Assembly (NCBI GenBank): GCA_001939145.1
Contig: LSRX01000180.1
Span: forward strand, 669,311 to 733,310
From: Symbiodinium microadriaticum
Lineage: Eukaryota > Sar > Dinophyceae > Suessiales > Symbiodiniaceae
Length of the DNA stretch: 64,000 nucleotides
Reading direction: 5' to 3'
Under the pieces are notes generated by a model. It searched no databases. It was not told the DNA's origin and worked only from the letters and a program-made list of their open reading frames with translations. This document shows positions 18,026 to 31,184 of this stretch, in pieces; position 1 is the stretch's first letter, and each line of letters starts with the position of its first letter. The position numbers and the translations under genes were made by a program.

Positions 18026-18027
<2 letters not shown>

Positions 18028-18099
<72 letters not shown>

Positions 18100-18540
18100 A
18101 CCACGACTACTACTACCACCACTACTGGTAGTAGCAGTAACAGTGGTGCTCGTGGTACTAGTATGTACTATTCGTACTTTTAGTACCCGTAGTACTTGAA
18201 GTACTAGGACTAGGAGCCCTACAGGCACGAGCAGGAATGGAAGAAGCAGCAGAAGTAGTAGTAGGCGCAGCGGCAGCAGGAGCAGGAGAAGGAGCAGAAG
18301 CAGGGGCAGGAGCTGTAGCTCTTGCAGTGGGAGTAGGAGCAGGACAGTAGTAGCGAGTAGCAGCGGAGCAGAAGGACTGGTAGTAGAAGTAGGAGGAGTG
18401 GTAGGAGGGTTAGGAGCGCAGCAATCGCGCGGGCAGGGGAGGTGCTGGTGCTGGTGTGCAGAGAAGCAGTTGGAGGGGCAGGATTAGGCGTAGCAGCAAT
18501 ATTAGGAACAGAAGCCAGAAGGAGCAGCAGCAATTCAGCA
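18028..18540. repeat. (CTG)n array followed by degenerate AGC/AGT/AGG-rich repeat
   Basis: About 70 bp of CTG units, then imperfect purine-rich trinucleotides to about 18540. The poly-Leu and poly-Ser frames are artefacts. The stretch 18541-21490 shows only a short (CAT)n at 19157-19202 and no recognisable gene. Confidence 0.85.
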
Positions 18541-19156
18541 ATGTAAGCCTGGCATGACTGGTAAGGTAAACATCACTAGATGGTCGTTTCTGTGAGTTCT
18601 GTGCATACAACCCGGGCCTTGAACCGTGGAGGACCAGAAGCAAGGGCAGGCGGCCCGTCAGCACGTCCGGCAGCCACACGTGCCTTGATGAACCGGTCTT
18701 AGCATTGCGAGATCCAATCTCATTCGGACAGAGGGCAGAACGTCAAACCTTGCAAACCCTGGTCCAGTCTAATTATCCGGGGTTCTGTTTCCACTACTCC
18801 GCATCCTGCACGCAAACGCCCAACCCGATGCCATACCAACTCGTGCAAAGCGGCGCTTGCTGGCCGGACTTCTCTACCCGAAAGCTTCCTGGAATCAGAC
18901 ACGGTCTTCAAGCTTTCACGGGGCGTCTTCGTCTTCACTGTGCCCCACCCACCCCTCTGCAGAGCTACATTTTTTTCAATGGAACAGCTCTGCCGGCCGA
19001 CGAGGGTCCTTGAGCCAATTCAGTCGGCTGTACTGGGGGTTGCCGCGCGACATGCAGCAGCTCCTTAGCAGTACAGCTGACCTCCTCCATCCCTCGCACG
19101 CTGCAGTGTCCCAATCAATGAAGCTCGAAAGACGGGGCGTCAGCAGACAACATAAG

Positions 19157-19202
19157 CATCATCATCATCATCATCATCATCACCATCATCACCATCACCA
19201 GT
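19157..19202. repeat. (CAT)n microsatellite
   Basis: A run of about 15 CAT or CAC units; it gives the poly-His end of a spurious frame. Confidence 0.85.
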
Positions 19203-21399
19203 AGCGCAGAACTGGCAGCAGCAACGTTGATGACAAGTCGACCACACAGAGCCATACGGAATCCTGACTGGGAGCTGCTCCGTGTTGGTCAGGTCTGATC
19301 ATACTGACGGGTTTTCGGGATTCAGTGTGCGCCGCAGCTAGACCGAAACCGAAAGCAGATGTCACAAAGGAGCCCTCGTACGAAGACTTTCTGCTGTCGC
19401 CGATCGACACTTTCACACCGACTCAGGTACCATGACAATGAGACCATAAGATGTTGTGTTACCGGTTACGTGAACTTCGTAGACTCTGTGTCGTAGACCC
19501 TGCGATGGTAACTTAAGTTGACTTCTGACCGAGCTCAATTAAAGTATGACAAAGCCAAATTCGCAACCAGCTCCAAAGGAAGCGCCGTACTCAGTAGATC
19601 CAAAAATACGAACCCCAAGAGCAGACATTTCGAAAATGGATATCCAATATGAACTCCCTCATGGTAAATCGGAGAGAAGGAGTATTGAAATGTAGGGACA
19701 GCCCTGTAGAAACTGATGCTGCTGTGTTGGTCGGGGCGACCTAGTTCCTGGCCAAGGGGGCGCTTCACACTTGCCAGAAATATCGGCGCAGCCACTTTTG
19801 GCCGCAAAGCCGACCACAAGCAAGACTTTTCTGGAAACAATGAAGAAACTCTTGCTGGCCCCCTAATCCAAAAATGCAACAGACTTATTTTGGATCTGAT
19901 GCAAGCATAAGAAGCAAGCTTGCTGCTCGAGCCGCTTCCTGATGCGCCGCGATGGCAGCCTGCACTGCAGGAAAAGTCAAACCAACATGCGCAAAATTTG
20001 GGCTTTGCCGTCTGTTGCAATTGCTGGCACGAGCGTGCAGAAAAAAAATCACATGAAACAAAACTGCTCGAGGCCATCATGTTCAGCCCCCAGGGGCCAT
20101 GTCTCTTTTTGCGACAGGCTTGTTGGGCTCACGCCTGGATATGCACCCTCTGATGGCACAGCTGTAAAAGCAAGGGCATGAAGGAAAGCGATGTCCCTTA
20201 ATCCTCGACCCCAAAATCATTCAACCAAAAGTGCTATAGGCCTTAATCATTAGACTTTGGGTTTTGCAAATAGCATTGTTGCAATCTGGAGCCCGAGAAC
20301 CCGGGAGCACAAGCCTCCGCCCCCCCGCAGTGCTCCCAGGCATCTCCATGCCAGCCGTGCCGGTTGTCGTTGACAAACTCGGCAAGAGGCGCCCAACCTC
20401 AGGGCGAGTTGCTTACTTTTGGGGCCTCAAAAAGTAGGAATAGGGTTTTGGGGTATACCGTGGTAGACTCATATTCGGAACTATACGGGCCTGATACACT
20501 GGAGCATGTTGGAGCCATGTCATGCGCGTGAAAGAACCCGGAGAACTCGTGTCCCTGTGATTCCATGCGCAGGCCTCGCCTTTGCCGCCATGCGCGAAGT
20601 GGAGCTCGACCCAGCCGCCTCAGCTTGAGTGATATTGTGAGAGACACGAAGGCAAAAGAGTAATCGCAGCTTCAGCCGTTGAGTTTCAGCCGTCGCTGTG
20701 GCTGAAGTGCTTTCGCAACAACTAGCGACTCGACTCTACACTTGGGCATCGGCATTGTCAGTCGAGGAGAGGTAGCGCTGAAGCAACCCTGCAACCCAAG
20801 AGCACTTCGTGTTTTCAGCTGCGTCGAGGTGGTATAACTTACATACCCGACAACATCCGCCCTGAAACCCAAACTAAAAAAAGGCCGGAAGGCCTCGATC
20901 TGGAACTCAGCTCCAGACTCTGAGTCCGACCCGTGGTCAGAACCAGGGCACCTGCCCCCGTGCACGTGCGAACTAGGGCCCAAAGAAACCAATCAGAGCT
21001 CCCAATACAGTACTCTTCATGAAAGAGCTGCCCCGTCATCAAGCAAGCCGCTCAGATCACTCCCTTGAAATCGGGTGCCCCACAAGAATCCTCAACAATC
21101 ACCTCGCGATTTGATCCTCACCTCCAGACTTTTGCACGCAAATCTCCGAAGAGCCCCATTCCCTATAGTCCCCTCGGCTGATGATCTGGTCAAGGTACGA
21201 TTCGGGGTGGATGCTTTAAGGTGAGGGTATCAGGCTCTTCCCAGGGCTCAAGGCTCCACTGACAGGCTACCAAGCCCAACTAACCAGCCAACCAATTAAC
21301 CAACCAACTAACCCAAATCAAGGCCTTACCTAACTTACCCTAACCTAATCCACCCGACCCCAACCTAACCCACCTACCAAAAAGCCAGCTAACCACAAT

Positions 21400-21760
21400 A
21401 CTACGACTACGACTCCACCAGACTACCATGCTAGTATACTGGACTACTAGACCATACTACATACGGCGATGCTACAATACTGCTTTGCTACTCTACAACT
21501 AAGCTTTTGTTCGACCACTACTACCACTACTGCTGCCAATGCCATTACCACACCACAACTACTACTCCTCCTACTCACACCCCTGCTTCTACTCCTACTC
21601 CTAGCCCCACCTCCACCACCACCACCACCACCACCACTACCGCTATGACCGTATCACCACCGCTTAGGACTACAGTTACAGCTATAGCTACAACTACAAT
21701 TGCTACGACGACTACGACTACGAAAAAAAAACGGCTACTACTATGACGGCGACATCATGT
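21400..21760. repeat. Degenerate ACT/CCA/CTA trinucleotide region
   Basis: Imperfect ACT, CCA and ACG units with an A8 run. It is preceded by CCAA/CTAA-rich sequence at 21270-21400. No coding signal. Confidence 0.7.
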
Positions 21761-21877
21761 ATCACTCGTACACTACAATGTAGAACCAATTGCGGCCGAG
21801 AGACCTGTGCTCAGATTGTTTAGCAGGAGGTACATACAAAACCCGGTGCACCAGTAAGCGACAGCATTTCAACTTAC

Positions 21878-21962
21878 CTTCTGAAGGATTTTGCTTAGTC
21901 TCTGGGGTATTGGGCTCTTCTTGTCGGTGCTTATCTGGCAGCCTGGAAGTTGCACCACCCAT
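21878..21962 (-). CDS. Candidate first exon with N-myristoylation-like start
   Basis: ATG at 21962 begins MGGATSRLPDKH, which fits the M-G-x-x-x-S/T signal for N-myristoylation. After 28 codons plus one base the frame meets a consensus donor, GAAG|GTAAGT (exon end 21878). Composition is polar and protein-like. I could not identify the downstream exons; protein-like segments on the same strand near 20.9 kb and 20.5 kb (for example GHEFSGFFHAHDMAPT ending at a GT donor) are possible but unproven. If real, it encodes a membrane-anchored protein of unknown function. Confidence 0.38.
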
Positions 21963-22346
21963 GGCAGAGCGTCAGCTTGCCTGCGAAGCGGAAGTGGGCG
22001 ACCCACTCATGGTCACGCATAATGAATCAGGATCTAAAATTTAGGGTCATTTGGGGTCCCGACATTTCGGATCCTTATACGGATCCTACCACCAGCGTCT
22101 ACATTGGGGTCCCTGCTTTCTGAAACTTCCAGAAGGTCACTGCTTATCATCTCAGTTTGCCAAGCCGGAAGCCGGCGGGTAGCTTCTCGAAGGCTTGGTG
22201 CTGCTCAGGGTTCCTGGTTTTGGGGACACTCAACTTACGGGATGAAGATTGGATTTGGGGGGCATCCAGACGCCCTAGTTCAAGGCAAGCTTATCCCTTA
22301 ATGAAACCCTGTAACACCGTATACTTAACATCCCTGTGAAACCTTG

Positions 22347-22880
22347 CATCCCTAAACCCTAAACCCTAAACATCCCTAAACCCTAAACTTCCCTAAACCC
22401 TAAACTTCCCTAAACCCTATAAACAATAGAAAGCCCAAGCAGCTGCGACGGCGCGGCGCGCAGCTGCACTCGCTGGGAAGAACGGAGAGCCCGCGGAAGT
22501 CGAACTGAGACCGGACCTCAGGGCATAGGGCTTTAGGGTTTAGGGTTTTAGGGTTTAGGGCTTAGGGCTTTAGGGTTTAAAAAAAAGGGCTTTAGGGTTT
22601 TAGGGTTTAGGGCTTAGGGTTTAGGGCTTTAGGCTTTAGGGTTTTAGGGTTTAGGGCTTAGGGTTTTAGGGTTTAGGGTTTTAGGGTTTAGGGCTTTAGG
22701 GTTTAGGGTTTAGTGCTTTAGGGTTTTAGGGCTTAGGGTTTTAGGGTTTAGGGTTTTAGGGCTTAGGGTTTTAGGGTTTAGGGATTTAGGGCTTAGGGAT
22801 TTAGGGATTTAGGGTTTAAGGATTTAGGGATTTAGGGTTTTAGGGTTTAGGGATTTAGGGATTTAGGGTTTAGGGAAATA
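22347..22880. repeat. Divergent telomere-like arrays (CCCTAAA then TTTAGGG)
   Basis: Near-perfect CCCTAAA units at 22347-22427, about 90 bp of GC-rich spacer, then roughly 360 bp of degenerate TTTAGGG variants (TTAGGGC, TTTTAGGG, GATTTAGG) to 22880. The orientation is that of a short piece with a telomere on each side, not of a head-to-head chromosome fusion. 22881-24450 holds nothing recognisable apart from GGT/GGC-rich repeat at 23600-23690. Confidence 0.85.
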
Positions 22881-24450
22881 CGAATTATGCTTATTGTAGA
22901 AATAATATCTAGGAATAACAGGAAGTTTAATAACAGAATCTTGACGCTAACCAACAATGCTCTGACCTCTCTGCTATACAATTTGTCATCGGATGACTAT
23001 CATCCGCACTTTCTTGTATATCGATCTTTGACCATTTCAGACTCCGGCATAGCGACTAAGGCGACTGCTGGTCATGATCTTCTATTTGCTGGCACTGCCA
23101 TCAATGTGGCCTTTTTGAGCTGTTGTACAGACAGCAGTAAGTCTTACGTCTTCTATTTCGATTCTGATGAAGCAGGCAATCTCGGAATGTGAGCTTGGGG
23201 TGTTTCCTTCTGGTCTTGCTGCCTCAAGATCGACGATTGTTTAACGTAGACGTGGTCATCGCGCAGTTCAGCGCTCACCGCCCTGAACTCTAAACTCGCA
23301 AGCCCTACAACAGTTTGTGTTATATAGGGGCCATAATGTAATACAGGTAATTCTTGAGGCCCCTATGTTCGATCACTGAATTGTTCAGGAGTTCGGGAGC
23401 TTGGGGACCCAAGCCTCAGCATGAAAGGACAACCTCGACAGCCCCGAGGCCCGTGAAGTCCGAGACTTAGTGAAGCAGCCCTGAATGGGATTCTTAATAT
23501 CTTCTAGACAGGCTTCATTCAAAGAGTGTATGGAGTATGAGACTTGTGACTTGCAGTCTGCAAACACTCAGCGGCGACATGGACTCTGGGGTTTGGCCGC
23601 CATGGTCCTGATGGTATTGGTGATGGTGGTGGCGGTGGTGATGGTAGTGGCGGCGGAGGTGGTGCTGTTGTCGGTGTTGTTGGTGGCGGATCCTGATATG
23701 ACTATGGCTAGTGTTCGTGTGACAGTAGATCAAATTACAAGCCGAGCAATCCGCCAAATCTCAGAAGTCCTGTACGGCTTGTGTTGGCATCCAATGCCTA
23801 CCCAACCCAAGGTCACGACCGGCAAGCGGCGGATGCGCCGGCTCTCTGTGGTAGCCAGCCTTTGTGACCGAGTCGCAGTAGGATTTCGGAATGCTAAGAC
23901 TAAGAGCACGCCGTCATCGCCGAGTCATGAAAGGCTGGTAAGTATGCAGTACCAATGTTCCGGAGACTTGCAAATAGCCATGGTGCTTCTACCTTTCGAT
24001 GCTTTTCTAAGTTCTTTGCTGCCTCAACCGGCCTGCAGCCAGGAAGCTTGAGAGATCCTAGGCGCCACAGGCGTGCTTTCACCGAGCAAGACGGAGGCTG
24101 GCGGCACGCCAAGCCTCCGGTGTCTCTCTCCGGGCCCGGGCCCGATTGCGGTCGGAAGCATAACCGTGGACCACCATGCTCCAGGTGGCGGGCCTGGCCG
24201 TGGCCGTGGCCACTGTTGTTGCATTCGGCGGGGCGGAGCCTCACTCTCAAAGAAGTTCGAAGGGCGCGTCCTGCAGCTGCTTTGGCTGGGAGGACCACGG
24301 CCCTGTGCTTGAGCCACAGTGTATAGCATGCCAGGTTAAGCTTGGCTAGAATGGCTAGAATCTGCCTTTTCTTAATCTAGCATCGTGAGATTCGAACTGC
24401 CTGCTCCGCAAAGTAGTGATTGGTCGACACACTTCTTGTCGGAAACTCAC

Positions 24451-25917
24451 TTGCTGCCGAGCGAGCTCTGTGGGGTGCCAACCGGCCTCCGCAAGTGCTG
24501 CTGGCGGCACGCAGCGGTCTACGAGCCGAGCACCTCTTGCAGCGGGAGGCGATATCTGAAGATGTAATTTCAAAGAACTTTAACCGGGTAGATAGTAGAA
24601 ATAGTTTTCGAGCGCTCCATGCTGTTCGCAGAAACCTAAGCTGCATAGCTAGGCCGCATCGTTTTGCAATTGCCTGAAGCATATTACGGCCGACCGCAGT
24701 GTGAAAGCTTAAAACCTCCCACGAACCATAGCCGCCATAGCCGTACAAAGTACTGAGCCGCTCGCCAGCTGCTGAGTCCCGTACCCTTCTACCCAAGTCA
24801 ATGCCTGAAGTGCGAAAAATACTCTCCGAACCCTCAATCCCCGAAGCCTGAAACTCCAAATCTCACCGGTAACTGCCTACGGGGCCCAGCGCGACAGCAA
24901 AGGAGACTCGCTCGCCATACTCCGGTGCGGCCTCTTGCAATGGAATGTAAAGTTTCGACATCAAACAGGGGATCACTACTGCTTTTCGATCATCACGACA
25001 ACCACAACAAGTCGTCAACGTAGCAGTATATAGTAGTAGCGGTGGTAGCAGCAGGAGTAGTAGCAGTGGTAGCACCTGCAGCAGCAGCTGCAGTAGCAGT
25101 TAGCAGTTAGCAGTTATAGCAGTTAGCAGATAGTAGTTAGTAGCCAGTAGTAAGTAGTAAATAGTAGGTAGTAAGTCGTAAGTAGTAGGTAACAGATAGT
25201 AGGTGGTAAGTTGTGGCTAGTAGAAGTAGTAGTAGTCGTAGTCGTAGTAGTAGTAGTAGTAGTAGTAGGAGGAGGAGGAGGAGGAGGCGCCCCCCCGCCT
25301 ACCAACCACCTCTGCTGCCAACCCTCTTAAGAGCACGTTCGTTTTACTCGGTATTTATTGTAATCGGTGGCCCGCTGTATCATTGTGGCTGGGTCATCGG
25401 GTCTATGGTTGGTGGGGCCTTTGGTCCTCAATTGGTGGGGCCTTTGGTCCTCAATTGGTGGGCCTTTGGACTTCCGTTGCTGGGCCTTGGTAGGTCATGA
25501 ACCGTGCTGATCAGACCAAGGAGCCGTATTTACGGTACCTTCGTCCTGTCATACCACTTCTTGCCTTAAAATCCACTGCGCGACTTTGATAAATTCGGCT
25601 TCGGATTTTGGGGGGGGNNNNNNNNNNNNNNNNNNNNNNNNNNNNNNNNNNNNNNNNNNNNNNNNNNNNNNNNNNNNNNNNNNNNNNNNNNNNNNNNNNN
25701 NNNNNNNNNNNNNNNNNNNNNNNNNNNNNNNNNNNNNNNNNNNNNNNNNNNNNNNNNNNNNNNNNNNNNNNNNNNNNNNNNNNNNNNNNNNNNNNNNNNN
25801 NNNNNNNNNTGATGATGATGATGATGATGATGCATGATGAAGGATGATGATGGATGATGATGATCGATGATGGTGGTGGATTGAGGCGCCAGGTGGTTGG
25901 TAGGGGGCGGGGGTGGC

Positions 25918-25980
<63 letters not shown>

Positions 25981-26072
25981 TAGTAGTAGTAGTAGTAGTA
26001 GTAGCAGTAGCAGTAGCAGTAGCAGTAGCAGTAGCCAGTAGCAGTAGCAGTAGCAGTAGCAGTAGTAGTAGC

Positions 26073-26110
<38 letters not shown>

Positions 26111-29100
26111 CAATAGTAGTAGCAGGAGAAGAAGCAGTAGCAGTAGCAATAGCAGTAGCAGTAGCAGTAGCAATAGCAGTATGGTGAACGCGGAAATCTT
26201 GGAAACCTCGTAAAGGCCAAATCGCGCTGCAGAGCAGATTTCCAACTTTAGGCCCCGCCGCAAAGTTGGAAATTTCCGCGTACCCGCGCGTTAGGCCAAG
26301 CCGTCGCGCCAGTTTTGGTCGCGCCGCATTCGCGGCGAAAGTCGTACCCGACGGTGCGTGCGTGGGTTGTATACAGGGCGCGTGGGGCGCGCGACCTGGG
26401 TCCGCCTACCGACCGTTGATTTTTAGCGAGCTTGGCGCGCACCTGCCATTTTGGCGCCGGCAGTACATGGGGAAAGCAGTTTTGCAGCGCCCGCGCGCGC
26501 ATGCGATCAAGCCGGTAGTTCGGAAACGCTGCTCGACGCCGTTTTGACGAGCTCAACGCGACGTGCGCTGCTCAGGTACCTTTTGACGCCACGTCCGTTT
26601 GACGACACGATTCGATCGTGATGCTTCGTGTGTACGGCGTGCGTTGTGCGATGTTGCGCGGTTGCACGGCCAGTACCTGGGGGGAAACGCTGCTCGACGC
26701 CGTTTTGACGAGCTCAGCGCGACGTGCGCTGTTCACGTACGTTTTGACGCCACGTCGGTTTGACGACACGACACGATCGTGATGTTTCGCGCGTAGGGCG
26801 CAGCTGCGCGACGGCGCGTGGCTTGTATGCATACATATAGGGCGCGCTGGGCGAGCATCTTGGGTCCGCGTACCGAGCGCTGATTTTTAGCGAGCAGGGC
26901 ACCTGCCATTGTGGCGCCGGCAGTACATGGGGAAAGCAATTTTGCAATGCCCGCGCATGCCCGCGATTCTCGCGAATCGGGCCAATATACTTGGGGGGGA
27001 AAACTGCTCGACGCCGTCTAGACGAGCCTATAACGCCACGTGCGCTGTTAACGCCACGTTTTGATGCTACGTCGGCTTGACGACACGATCGCGATGTTGC
27101 GCGTGTGCACGGCCAGTACTGGGGGGAAAAGCCGTTCGACGTCGTTGTGAGGGGCTACACGCCGCGTGCGCTCCGAACGTCACGTTTTGACGCCACGTCG
27201 GTTTGACGACACGATCGTGATGTTTCGTGTGTACGGCGCAGCTGCGCGACGGCGCTTGGGTTCTGTATGGGGCGCGCTGGGCCCGCGACCTGCGTCCGCG
27301 TACCGAGCGTTGATTTTTAGCGCACAAGGCGCGCACATGCGCGCACCTGCCATTTTGGCGCCGGCAGTACATGGGGAAAGCAGTTTTGCAATGCCCGCGC
27401 ACGCCTACATTTCCCGCGCATCCGGCCAGTATACTTGGGGGAAACTGCTCCAAGCCGTTTTGACGAGCTTATATAACGCCACGTGCGCTGTTTACGCCAC
27501 TCGGCTATATTCTGTATAAGATTTCCGTATGTTTCTAAGGCTGCGAGTGTTGTGGTTAAGAAAAGTGTATGACGTATGTTGGGGATTATTGATATTTTAC
27601 GTCGTGGTGCATTCTATTTCCTAGTGCTGGGAGTTCGGCTATATACTGTATCGTTTTTACCTAGCTTGTGAAGGCTGCGACTGTTTTCTAAGCAAAGTGC
27701 ATGATGTGTATTGCGGATTTAGGGTGTAGGGTTTAGGGTTTAGGGAGATCGAGTAGCATGCCTCACCGGACGATAGGCCTTCGCATCGAACATTGATGCA
27801 ATCGCTGCGCAAAACCACATGCAGGGTTTTACGAGCCGAGGCGAAAGTCATGCCTCATGATCCTGGACCGTGCTTATCCCTTCTTTCTCCGCGTTTCGCT
27901 GCGATGCCTGATGATCGTGCTTTTTTCGCATCGACAATACTTCGGGCGACATTCGCCTGCATTCCGGTCCTTATAGGACACCGCATAATTCGTAGCCTGC
28001 GCGCAACCGGAAAGGAGTTGATACGAGCTTCCCACACTGGTGGATTTCAAAAAACAGCCGTTAAGACAAAAACTCAATTTCGGGTCCCGGATGGCAAGTC
28101 TTACATTTGATGCCAGAAACCCGAGCACCAGTCCACGTACCGAACTTAGACTCCGATTCTACGAATTTCAGCTTCCGCGTGGCACATCGTCGTGTTTGTT
28201 TAACACGAAACGGCCATGAAACCAACGATGTTCTAGCCACAGCAACTTTGCAGCTTTCAGCGCTCTGGCCACGACACAAGATTTGCCATTCTGTAGATCC
28301 GCATAGATCACAACACCTTTGTTGTTAACATTTGTTGGTGCTGTGAGGCGTCCATGAATCTTCCGTCGCTGGTTCAGATTTGCTGTCGCTTTGGAAATGT
28401 CCGGACAGGCATACAGCTGCGACACATGCATTGGTTGTGCTTGATTTTGTCCTACACAACTACGTTCGCTTGTAATACCTCTAGTGATTTTACGGGACCT
28501 CTGGATGCGTCTGCTGCTGGACGGCACACAACATGCAAGCAACGCCATGTTTCAAAAACGGCTGCTGGACATGCTGCACGGCAGGCCATGCGGTTTTTGG
28601 AGCTCACTCTGACGGCATGCGAGGACCCATCCCAGCCTTTTCTTTTCATCCTTGACCCCACCAGGCTCGACCCGGTCCCCGAAGTTCCCCTACGCAGCTG
28701 CTTAGCTTCCTGCCAGCACGTTACCGCCGCTTGCTGCGTGCTTTGGCGCTACCCAGCTACATCAGCGATCCTACGAGCTTTGCGTGAACACGGTTCAATA
28801 AAACTGGCTTCCTCAAGCTATGCGGCCGAGTCGAGCCAGACCTTGTGTCTGGCCCATGCCCACTCGAGGCATTCCTCGAGTGCTTTCCCCCCGCTCGACG
28901 AGCGCGAGTCCTCGGATGTGTTGGCGGATACCGTTCGAATGAAGAAATCTGCATTTATTCTCCTGCGAGACACAGGTTTAGAAAGGCCGAGTTTCATAAA
29001 GCTCTCCTGGATTCGGCGGATACCATACCAGGAACTTGGTGGCAGTTCCAGGCACGGCCAGGCGTTGAATCCTGACGCCTGCACATTTATGCTGTTGTAA

Positions 29101-31153
29101 ACAGAATGCAAACACACACAGAGTACGCACATTACGTGTGCACTGCTGCTCCAAGGTGCGCCTTCCCGCTTTGGTAGGAGATGCTTGTAGTCCCCACTGC
29201 CATGTGAAGCTTTTGGCACAGCCGCTCCTTCCTCAGCCTCGCACTCTCCCTGCTCGCTCGCCTCCATGTCCTCCCCGTCCGGCTCGGGGGCACTATCCAG
29301 GCCAGGTTGGAGGAGGTGCGCTGGTGCTGGCTGCTGTATGCCCAGGGGCAGGTCCTGCACGACCGGGTGCTCCTCCGCGGACATGTATTGCCGCACAAAC
29401 AAAGGCTTCCACGTGTCGTCACAGCGCATTTGCAACTCCTCCGGCAGCATAGAGAGTCGCAAGCTGATGAGGGCCACGTTTTTGCCGCCTTTGTTTGTGC
29501 GGCAGCACCGGCTGAGATCGAGCAGCAGATCGCGCTGCGGGTGCGCAAGCCACTGGTCGTACTTGGCCTGCTGACACACTGTGAGGGCCTTGGGGGCGCG
29601 TTCCTGCTTGGTTTTCTCCCAGTCCTGATGAGCAGGGAGCGGAATGCAGCGTTCCTCTGCATCATGCACCCACCAAACGTGATGTTTGTTCTGCAGCGCC
29701 TGGGAGATTTGCCCGTTGTCCAGTTCCTGAGCGGCGGCTTCCAAGCCCAAATCAGGCAGGACATCCAACTGGAGCATGCTGCCCCGTACATGGGACATGC
29801 AGGCTTCGAGGTCCTCAAGGCGGCCTGCGAACCGCAAGTTGGCCAGCTCCTGTGCGCTGATGTGCCCTAATTTCAACCAAGAGCTCATGACGATGTTGCC
29901 CTCGCGATGAGCGGCTAGGGACTTCAGTGCGTAGACGTCTGATGCCAAGGACACGAGGAGTGGAGTTTTGAGGCTTACTTGGCCAAAGAGGTCGAACTGG
30001 AGCTCTTGGCACTGCCGAGCGAAGGCTGGGTTGTTGGCACCGGCCACCGGTCGCTTTCCGAAGCCATGCGCGGCGCAAAAGTCGCCAAGTGTTGTGCCAT
30101 TGATCATTTGGCCCCCCGCAGCCACCAAATCCACCCGGAACTTTGATGCGGAAGTTTTTGTCGGCTCCTAGGAGCTGGCAGTTGTTTTTCGAACCGCTGG
30201 TCCGAGTGCTGGCTTGCGTCGTCGCAAATAACCAGAGCGCGATGGGAGAGCGTGAGACCGTGCTTCGCCCTGCGGACCTTCAGCTCTTCCGCCAAGAAGT
30301 CCAGGTAGCGGACCATTGTTTGTCCACGCCACATGTGGGTTGGACCTTGTGCCCGCTCCACCACTGCGAAGCCGCGCAGGGCTTTGGCCTCCTGCAATTG
30401 CTGCTCCGTGACCTTGTCGGAAGCAATGATGGTGACAAAAAGGCGGCCGACTTCCCCATTGCGCCACGACAATGTGGTCGTGGTGCGAGGCACGCGCCAA
30501 TTGTTGACGCACCCGGCGGAATTGTACGCATCGTCCTTTTTGGCAGAAGGCATGCTCCGGCCCTTCAACGCCGCTGTATCCAGGCCGCTGAGTAGCCACA
30601 TGCCGCCGCTTGTACCACTTGCCGTCCTCCACATCCAGGTCCTTCACACTGCCCTGCTTCGCCGCGTTTTTCCAAACCGCCCGTGATGCTGGTTCGTACA
30701 GGGTGGTCCAGACTTGATCAAAATTCCCACCAAGACCGGGTGCACCGCACCACTTTCCACTTCCGCCTTGACATACTCTTTCACGGCAATGAGTAGAGGG
30801 TCGTTCATAGGAAGGTGCTTGCCGTGCTTGCCTGGCTTCGAAATTTTGGCGACTTGGAAGTCATACTTCCGCAGGAAATGCTGGGCGTGTTTGTAGGAGG
30901 CATTGTGGGACCTGCGCACATCGATTTTGTGCAGACCAGGACTGGGGTCGGCATCCATTGTGGCGGGCGGCACCTCGCCGTGCTTTTCGAGCTCCTTTTG
31001 CTGGCGCTTGCGGGCTTCCCAGACATCCTTTGTCAAAGCATCGACCTGCTCGTTCCAGACGTCAATGCAGGTTTGCAACAAGGCGACGACTGCAGGCACA
31101 GTGATCTCGGTGCCGTACTCCAACGGTTTCCAACTTTCTGGCGTTGACTGTAG

Positions 31154-31184
<31 letters not shown>

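Noticed and set aside
19008-19034. Antisense TTGGCTCAAG, a possible relict spliced leader
   Set aside because: Ten bases match but the rest of the leader does not, and no gene follows in the matching orientation.
24360-24420. tRNA-like T-arm (GTTCGAATCTC on the minus strand)
   Set aside because: The flanking bases do not form a T-stem and no acceptor stem or anticodon arm can be drawn; it lies next to a REV3-like exon.
28354-29100. 248-codon plus-strand open frame
   Set aside because: Partly antisense to the transposase pseudogene and without recognisable domains.
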